Positions 59,558-64,000 of a stretch of DNA of 64,000 bases are shown here, piece after piece; positions within the stretch are counted from its first letter, which is position 1, and each line of letters starts with the position of its first letter. The position numbers and the translations under genes were made by a program. The notes below the pieces were generated by a model. That model was not told the DNA's origin. It saw only the letters and a program-made list of their open reading frames with translations, and did no database searches. Origin of the DNA: Paenibacillus sp. E222 (lineage in GTDB: Bacteria; Bacillota; Bacilli; Paenibacillales; Paenibacillaceae); NCBI RefSeq assembly GCF_013401555.1, contig NZ_CP058552.1, positions 7,316,001 through 7,380,000 of the forward strand. The letters run 5' to 3'.

Positions 59558-61173
59558 CGACTTGTGCCTTCACTAGCTGTTAGAGCAGTCTGTTTGCGAT
59601 ATTCTTTGGGCGAGACGCCGATATGTTTTTTGAAGCAAAAACTGAAATAATTCGGTTCCGCGAAGCCTACCTGCCCTGCAATCTCAAACGACTTCATCTC
59701 TGTGGATCGAAGTAATTCCTTCGCCGCCTCCATCCGGATCTGCATCAGATATTGCAGGAAGGTAAGCTGTACTTCTTTTTTGAAAATGCCACAAAAATAA
59801 CCCGAGCTGATATGCAGATGCCCGCATACTTTCTGAATGGACAGATCCGGATCGGCGAAGTGTTCTTTGGTAAACGACAATGCCTGTTCCACAATATCCT
59901 TGTATACATGCTGCCTTCCGCTGGCAATGCGATGTTGTACGAGCAGACAAACCTCACGCACCTTACCTTGTGCCTCAGACAACCCAGGCAAACGGAACAA
60001 ATCGGCATACAACTGGAACCCTGCTCCAAATATATCCTCCATGGCCTCGCCCGATGCCTGAGCTGCCTTCCAAACGTTTGTTAAAACTTCAATCAGATAC
60101 AGTTGAATGTCACTTCGCCCATGCTCCACCGTAATTTCCCGGAAAATGATCTCCAGTGCATCCTCCAGCTCCGCCTGCGTGCCCGCTTTCAGACAACGTG
60201 TCAGCGTTTGCTGCTTCAACTCGTCAAAACGCAGTTTGCCCGCCGTCTGCCGCTCCACATCTGCAATATAGATAAGCGAATCAGTCCCCGGTACAAGCCG
60301 ATAATCCAGAGCCAGTAGTGCATCCTCATAGGCATGCTTTACACCTGCCAATGTGTTCACGATCGAGCCCGATCCAACAGTAGCAGGGATACGCAGATAG
60401 TGATTGATGCTGCGCATTACATTTTCCAGCGCTTGCTGCTGTCGTTTCTCTCCATCTTCTCCACCCCACTGATCTACATAGAGCAGCACAATCGTCTCCT
60501 GATGCATAAAAGCATGTCCGGCCCCATGTTCCGTCCATACCTCTGCGGCAATGTTCAGCGCAGCGAACTGCTTTAGCTCCGCATCCGCGGATTGTTCTCC
60601 ATCCATATGCAGAGTCAATACGGATACACCATAGCGTTCACCATGCAGATCCAGTCCGCATTGCTTTGCTTTGCCATGGATATATTCCGGTGATTTCTGC
60701 CGATGCAGCAAAGTTGCCATCAGGTCCGCCTGTAACAAGGGCAGGCTTGTATAATAATGGTCGCGCAGCTGCTGTACATCCTCTCGTTCGGCCACATCCG
60801 CCGCCATTTGCGCACGCAATCTTGTAAGCAGTTCTGTCAGATGTCCCGCCGAGAAAGGCTTCAGTAAATATTCATCCACACTCAGCGAGACCGCTTGCCG
60901 GGCGTAGTCGAATTCATCGTATCCGGTCAATATCACCACTTTCACAAGCGGATTGCGTTCCCGCAACCTTCGAGCAAGTTCAAGTCCATCCATAAATGGC
61001 ATGCTGATATCCGTTACCACAATATCCGGCTCCACTCGTTCGGCCATCTCCAGTGCTTCACGTCCATTCTCCGCCAGACCCACTATGCGCAGATCGAGTG
61101 CTTCCCAATCTACCTCTACAACCAACCCTTCGCGTACATCCTCTTCATCATCCACCAGCAATACCCGGTACAC
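59554..61173 (-). CDS. YesN-type response regulator with AraC output domain
   Basis: A 539-residue regulator. The receiver domain (1-120) has the phospho-acceptor Asp55 in VVTDISMPFMDGLE, the acidic pair at VDDEED and the Lys of LLKPFSAGHL. A middle region of about 280 residues is helical and typical for YesN. The AraC pair at 435-535 shows SIQKVCGHLHISSGYFCGIF and FEIAGQVGFAEPNYFSFCFKK, then the GVSPKEYRK end. The start is GTG 61173 behind AAAGGAGGAATCTGAC. First gene of the six-gene sugar-uptake unit. Confidence 0.93.
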   Translation of the reverse strand: MYRVLLVDDEEDVREGLVVEVDWEALDLRIVGLAENGREALEMAERVEPDIVVTDISMPFMDGLELARRLRERNPLVKVVILTGYDEFDYARQAVSLSVDEYLLKPFSAGHLTELLTRLRAQMAADVAEREDVQQLRDHYYTSLPLLQADLMATLLHRQKSPEYIHGKAKQCGLDLHGERYGVSVLTLHMDGEQSADAELKQFAALNIAAEVWTEHGAGHAFMHQETIVLLYVDQWGGEDGEKRQQQALENVMRSINHYLRIPATVGSGSIVNTLAGVKHAYEDALLALDYRLVPGTDSLIYIADVERQTAGKLRFDELKQQTLTRCLKAGTQAELEDALEIIFREITVEHGRSDIQLYLIEVLTNVWKAAQASGEAMEDIFGAGFQLYADLFRLPGLSEAQGKVREVCLLVQHRIASGRQHVYKDIVEQALSFTKEHFADPDLSIQKVCGHLHISSGYFCGIFKKEVQLTFLQYLMQIRMEAAKELLRSTEMKSFEIAGQVGFAEPNYFSFCFKKHIGVSPKEYRKQTALTASEGTSR

Positions 61174-61276
61174 GTCAGATTCCTCCTTTTATTTAAGGGG
61201 CCATAAGCCCAAGCAATAATGTATATGTCGATATGATTCAAGGTTGCCATCATAATATACAATATAAATTTAATTA

Positions 61277-61290
61277 TGTAATCGCTTACT
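61277..61290. promoter_or_regulatory. Candidate CcpA catabolite-repression site (cre)
   Basis: TGTAATCGCTTACT fits the cre consensus TGWAANCGNTNWCA at all but the last position. It lies about 105 bases upstream of the yesN-type gene, so glucose repression of the sugar operon is plausible. Confidence 0.55.
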
Positions 61291-61391
61291 TTTAAGATGA
61301 TAAGATTGATATAATAGGCGCTCACAAACGTAATATATGGTAAATTATTGAAAGGGGTTAATTATGAAATAGGATAGGAGTCTATTAACTG

Positions 61392-61910
61392 ATGAATTAC
61401 TTGAAATCCGGAATTTTAACGACCGGCATCGCCGCAATATTAATTTGCAGTGGTTCAATTACAGAGATGATTCGAACCGATCGATCTGAAGCATCCACCG
61501 AGTCTTCACGCTGGGAGAACCAACCTCAAGAACTTCAGGAGAAGTTAACAAAATCATGGATCAGAGGAATAGAGGCGATACGTAACACGCTGAATGAGAA
61601 TAGTGAGGAGAATATAACTGAATGGAAACTGTTTTACAGCTTGGAGGATTCATTAAACACCCTTCCCGATAAAGATCACTCTTCATTCATCGCTGCCTAT
61701 TATGGTAACAAACGAAGAACCATGCTGGAAACCGGGGATATCATGCCTGCCTTGCTTTTACATCCTGATCATACAAAGGCAATACTTTTTTGGGAAAAGC
61801 ATGATGGAACCTACGCCATTATTACATTAGAATCGCAAATCAATGCAAGCAACAAGCCTGAATGGGATGTAAGTCATTCTTGGATAACCAAACAGCCCTC
61901 ATCCACTTGA
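61392..61910 (+). CDS. Small secreted or membrane-anchored protein of unknown function
   Basis: A 172-residue protein I do not recognise. It starts with a hydrophobic segment (ILTTGIAAILICSGSITEM, residues 8-27) that could be a signal peptide or anchor; CSG within it could be an atypical lipobox. The remainder is polar and mixed helix/strand. The ATG at 61392 has TAGGAG about 13 bases upstream. A two-codon frame (ATG-AAA-TAG at 61364-61372) with a better ribosome site, AAAGGGG, lies just before it. It is convergent with the recombinase gene. Confidence 0.65.
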   Translation: MNYLKSGILTTGIAAILICSGSITEMIRTDRSEASTESSRWENQPQELQEKLTKSWIRGIEAIRNTLNENSEENITEWKLFYSLEDSLNTLPDKDHSSFIAAYYGNKRRTMLETGDIMPALLLHPDHTKAILFWEKHDGTYAIITLESQINASNKPEWDVSHSWITKQPSST

Positions 61911-61985
61911 AGTGGGTCAGGGCATCATTGATCCTCATTGATCTTATATCCGTTCGTAATCCTCATAAAGAGTTCTGCATGTAAT

Positions 61986-62912
61986 TTAATGCGTTTCCGT
62001 TTCTCCATCCTCTTCTGCTGATAAAGATAGGTTGGCATTTAACCCCTTCACATAAATCATCGTGGTATCCGGATTGATATGCCCCATCATTTCTGCCAAG
62101 CGATGCAGTGGTGTATGCTCGGCCATGGCGTATCCGAACCGATGACGCAGATCATGGGAACTTAGCCCTTCCAGACCGGCTGTAGTCATCACCCTTTTGA
62201 TCAAATGGCGCAGCGCCCTCTCTGTTAAGCGATCACTGGTTTTCTCGGAAGGAAACAGGTAAGGACTATCTGGCGCGAGACCCTCCATGTACATCTTCAA
62301 CAAAGAAATACATGTCATGTTCAGCGGAATTTTCCGTTGACCGTTTCGTTTATCGGCCCGCACGGTAAGTTGCCCGCTTCTTTTGCCCAATTCAATATCA
62401 TCGGGAGCGAGATTGCATATCTCCATCGTTCGCATACCGGTATGAAACATGAGCGTTAGGATGGTCTGATCCCGAAGTGAGTTGCCATTTTCGACCGCAG
62501 ATAGGAATGATCGTTCTTCCTCGGTGGTCATTCGGCGGGGGCTGACCTTGTCTTCCGGAATGAATTTCAAAGGTTTGGAAGGGTCACTGTTGATTTTGGA
62601 TTCCGATGCAGCCCACTTGAAAAAACGCTTCAATGTAATCAGTCTGCGATTAATGGTAGATGGCTTCAGCTGCATCACCTGTTGTGAATCTTCACGGTAA
62701 CGGACCAAAGTCGAGGTATGCACGTCTTCGATTCGAAAAGAAACTTCTTCACTCCGAGAATCGTTCGCCTTATACCATTCGATAAAATGCTTCAAATCAC
62801 TCGCGTATTCCTTCAAGGTTTTGGGAGTCAATTCTCCCTCAATCGTAAGCATATGTATGAATTCCTGAACAACCATTTCCCCTTGTATCGAAGTACCAGA
62901 ACTCTTATCCAT
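61986..62912 (-). CDS. Tyrosine recombinase / integrase (XerC/D-like)
   Basis: A 308-residue site-specific recombinase. The N-terminal SAM-like DNA-binding domain is about residues 10-105. The catalytic domain has all expected residues: Arg161 (HTGMRTMEI), a Lys near 188-194 in the beta-hairpin, His253-x-x-Arg256 (HDLRHRF), His278 (MGHINPD) and the nucleophile Tyr287 (TMIYVKG). The size fits XerC/XerD or a stand-alone integrase. No phage or transposon genes flank it and no att duplication was found, so it may act on a chromosomal or plasmid site. Two exact copies of ATTAGCGGACAT lie in its promoter. The ribosome site is GGAGG. Confidence 0.9.
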   Translation of the reverse strand: MDKSSGTSIQGEMVVQEFIHMLTIEGELTPKTLKEYASDLKHFIEWYKANDSRSEEVSFRIEDVHTSTLVRYREDSQQVMQLKPSTINRRLITLKRFFKWAASESKINSDPSKPLKFIPEDKVSPRRMTTEEERSFLSAVENGNSLRDQTILTLMFHTGMRTMEICNLAPDDIELGKRSGQLTVRADKRNGQRKIPLNMTCISLLKMYMEGLAPDSPYLFPSEKTSDRLTERALRHLIKRVMTTAGLEGLSSHDLRHRFGYAMAEHTPLHRLAEMMGHINPDTTMIYVKGLNANLSLSAEEDGETETH

Positions 62913-62940
62913 TAGAAAAAACCTCCAAATCTTGACTTAT

Positions 62941-62987
62941 ATTAGCGGACATGGTATTATCATATTAATCGATACATTAGCGGACAT
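62941..62987. repeat. Two direct repeats of ATTAGCGGACAT in front of the recombinase gene
   Basis: Identical 12-mers at 62941-62952 and 62976-62987, 35 bases apart from start to start (the preceding TA is also shared). They flank a GATAAT box on the minus strand. They could be operators for the recombinase gene or arm-type binding sites for the enzyme. Confidence 0.75.
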
Positions 62988-63082
62988 CAAGTCTGTGGGT
63001 TTGAATATACCTGATTAGCGTTGATTTTTAAATTAGCCTTTTCAAAATGGTCGTTTAAAAACTTATTTTTTGGAGGAACTAC

Positions 63083-63283
63083 ATGCAAACAGGTACAGTG
63101 AAATGGTTTAACGCGGACAAAGGATTTGGCTTTATCGAAACTGAAGAAGGAACAGACGTATTCGTTCATTTCAGTGCAATTCAAGGCGACGGTTTCAAAA
63201 CATTGGATGAAGGACAACGCGTCCAATTCGAAGTAACTCAAGGTAACCGTGGTCCACAGGCTGAGAACGTTACTAAAGTTTAA
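63083..63283 (+). CDS. Cold shock protein (CspB/CspD type)
   Basis: A 66-residue single-stranded nucleic acid chaperone with one cold shock domain. RNP1 is KGFGFI (residues 13-18) and RNP2 is VFVHF (26-30), preceded by the family start [12 protein letters not shown]. It melts RNA secondary structure and helps translation at low temperature or in growth. TTGGAGGAACTAC precedes the ATG, and the leader of more than 60 bases is long, as in regulated csp genes. Strong terminator after the stop. Confidence 0.97.
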   Translation: MQTGTVKWFNADKGFGFIETEEGTDVFVHFSAIQGDGFKTLDEGQRVQFEVTQGNRGPQAENVTKV

Positions 63284-63290
63284 TCATATT

Positions 63291-63319
63291 AAAGCTGCCT
63301 TGCACAAGGCAGCTTTTTG
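63291..63319 (+). terminator. Terminator of the cold shock gene
   Basis: AAAGCTGCCTT pairs with AAGGCAGCTTT around GCAC, followed by TTGTTTTAT on the plus strand. Confidence 0.92.
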
Positions 63320-63358
63320 TTTTATTTCATCCAAAAACGAAAAGCGGAGGTATGACAA

Positions 63359-63631
63359 ATGGATAAAGAACAATTGATCACAGAAGTAGCCAAAAACGGC
63401 GGATTCTCCAAAAAGAACGCTGAAAAGGCCGTAACGGTTGTACTGGATTCGATTTTGGAAGCTTTAAAAGAAGGCAAAGAGGTTCAACTGGTCGGATTCG
63501 GCAAATTCGAAGTACGTAATCGCGAAGCACGTATGGGTAAAAGCCGGAGAACTGGTAAGGAAATTCAACTTCCAGCAGGTAAAGTTCCCGTATTCACAGC
63601 AGGATTAACCATGAAAGAAGCTTTAAACTAA
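63359..63631 (+). CDS. hup: HU family DNA-binding protein
   Basis: A 90-residue histone-like protein that bends and compacts DNA as a dimer. It has the full HU pattern: MDKEQLITEVAKNGGFSKK helix pair, VQLVGFGKFEVRNREARMG with the signature GFGKFEVRNR, and the DNA-clasping arm TGKEIQLPAGKVPVFTAG. The ATG has AAGCGGAGGTATGACAA upstream. It is separated from the cold shock gene by a terminator and so has its own promoter. IHF is excluded by length and organism type. Confidence 0.97.
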   Translation: MDKEQLITEVAKNGGFSKKNAEKAVTVVLDSILEALKEGKEVQLVGFGKFEVRNREARMGKSRRTGKEIQLPAGKVPVFTAGLTMKEALN

Positions 63632-63663
63632 ACAGCAACAACAGGATCGGAAAAGAGGTTTTT

Positions 63664-63834
63664 ATTCAAACACACAACGAACATTTTGATGTAAATTTCG
63701 TATTTTCTACGGTTGATGATATCATTAACTTTTATTCCGGGAAGCAGACCAACCAGAGTAACGCGGAAGATCACACCCATTCAACACCCCCATCAACAGA
63801 GTCTGCACAGACGCCACAACCACCCACTCGCTAA
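63664..63834 (+). CDS. Possible small gene with a rare ATT start
   Basis: After hup there is a frame of 56 codons that reads like protein: ThrHisAsnGluHisPheAspValAsnPhe, then a DDIINFYSGKQ stretch and a Pro/Thr/Ser/Gln-rich tail. It has no ATG, GTG or TTG start. An ATT codon at 63664 stands about six bases after AAAGAGG. It could be a real small protein starting at ATT, a fragment of a decayed gene, or chance. Another frame on the same strand (63713-63958) gives a less protein-like product. Confidence 0.3.
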   Translation: MQTHNEHFDVNFVFSTVDDIINFYSGKQTNQSNAEDHTHSTPPSTESAQTPQPPTR

Positions 63835-63861
63835 AACGAACCTTTCATCTTGGACAATAAG

Positions 63862-63894
63862 AAGCCCTGTTCCGCTCAAAACGGTCCAGGGCTT
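63862..63894. terminator. Terminator between hup and the ABC ATPase gene
   Basis: AAGCCCTG (63862-63869) pairs with CAGGGCTT (63887-63894); moderate T content on both sides. Confidence 0.7.
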
Positions 63895-63910
63895 GATTTG
63901 TGTATTTGTG

Positions 63911-64000
63911 TCAATCGAGCACCCAGGGAGAATGAATTTTGGGTACGTCATTGATTAATTGTTTAGTATAAGGATGCTCTGCATGGTGAATAACTTCCTC
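63911..64000 (-). CDS. 3' end of a peptide-type ABC transporter ATPase gene (cut by window edge)
   Basis: Only the last 29 codons are present. The HPYTKQLINDVP motif is typical of the C-terminal extension of Opp/Dpp/Nik-type ATPases, where HPYTxxLL follows the H-loop by about 50 residues. The protein ends SPWVLD. The rest of the gene and any operon lie beyond position 64000. Substrate cannot be judged. Confidence 0.75.
   Translation of the reverse strand, partial: EEVIHHAEHPYTKQLINDVPKIHSPWVLD

Noticed and set aside
61986..62912. A prophage or integrative element carrying the tyrosine recombinase
   Set aside because: No phage, transfer or replication genes and no att-like duplication beside a tRNA were seen; neighbours are housekeeping genes.
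63713..63958. An 81-codon plus-strand frame after hup
   Set aside because: It crosses the terminator and the 3' end of the opposite ABC ATPase gene, and the product is basic and disordered. The alternative frame 63664-63834 is more protein-like.
1..64000. CRISPR arrays, rRNA genes or insertion sequences
   Set aside because: No regularly spaced short repeats, no rRNA-like blocks and no transposase-like protein were found on either strand.

Overview
The window looks like a piece of chromosome from a Paenibacillus-type Gram-positive rod. The signs are strong GGAGG ribosome sites, frequent TTG and GTG starts, futalosine-pathway menaquinone genes, a YesM/YesN two-component pair, a Btr-like AraC regulator of siderophore uptake, YtrA-type GntR/ABC operons, and GC near 50 percent outside two patches. 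The assignment rests on gene content only. I see no rRNA, true tRNA, CRISPR array or transposase.

Layout. 1-2902: an ECF sigma factor, a Mug-type DNA glycosylase, an AEC transporter and a small conserved protein. 3065-8207: an RNA-repair or RNA-surveillance cassette with a RlaP nucleotidyltransferase, a Ro60/Rsr orthologue and, directly upstream of it, a Y RNA with a circularly permuted tRNA-like module, facing two overlapping WYL regulators. 8336-16622: a LURP-one-like protein, a GntR/ABC operon, an aldo/keto reductase, a small membrane protein, an S9 peptidase and a MalY/PatB lyase. 16966-23009: a nickel-type ABC importer with its NikR regulator and a good operator. 23118-29934: an exported coiled-coil protein, a second GntR/ABC operon with a perfect inverted-repeat operator, and mqnB-mqnD. 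30451-38808: pyroglutamyl peptidase, an oxidoreductase, a FetAB-type iron exporter, a Btr-like regulator and a Fur-boxed siderophore importer.

38969-41818 is an operon for ADP-ribose chemistry: an NrtR-like Nudix regulator, a NADAR protein, a bacterial-type PARG and a TARG1-like macrodomain, behind a promoter whose start region is a palindromic operator. 41977-47383 holds a DUF418 protein and a MarR-controlled heterodimeric ABC exporter. 47483-50132 is the largest surprise: an AT-rich lpxC-lpxD-lpxA operon for the first three steps of lipid A synthesis, in what otherwise reads as a monoderm genome, with no lpxB, lpxH or lpxK in view. It is preceded by a diverged copy of the divergent promoter, ribosome site and first codons of the neighbouring histidine kinase gene (second copy at 52054-52181).

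52731-61173 is an Mgl-type sugar importer with a YesM/YesN pair and an extra sugar-binding lipoprotein, with a candidate catabolite-repression site. 61392-64000 holds a small exported protein, a tyrosine recombinase, cold shock protein, HU, a possible small gene with a rare start codon, and the 3' end of a peptide-type ABC ATPase. A family of long intergenic repeats ending in nested hairpins occurs three times (around 11000, 16800 and 30100), always between genes at operon ends.
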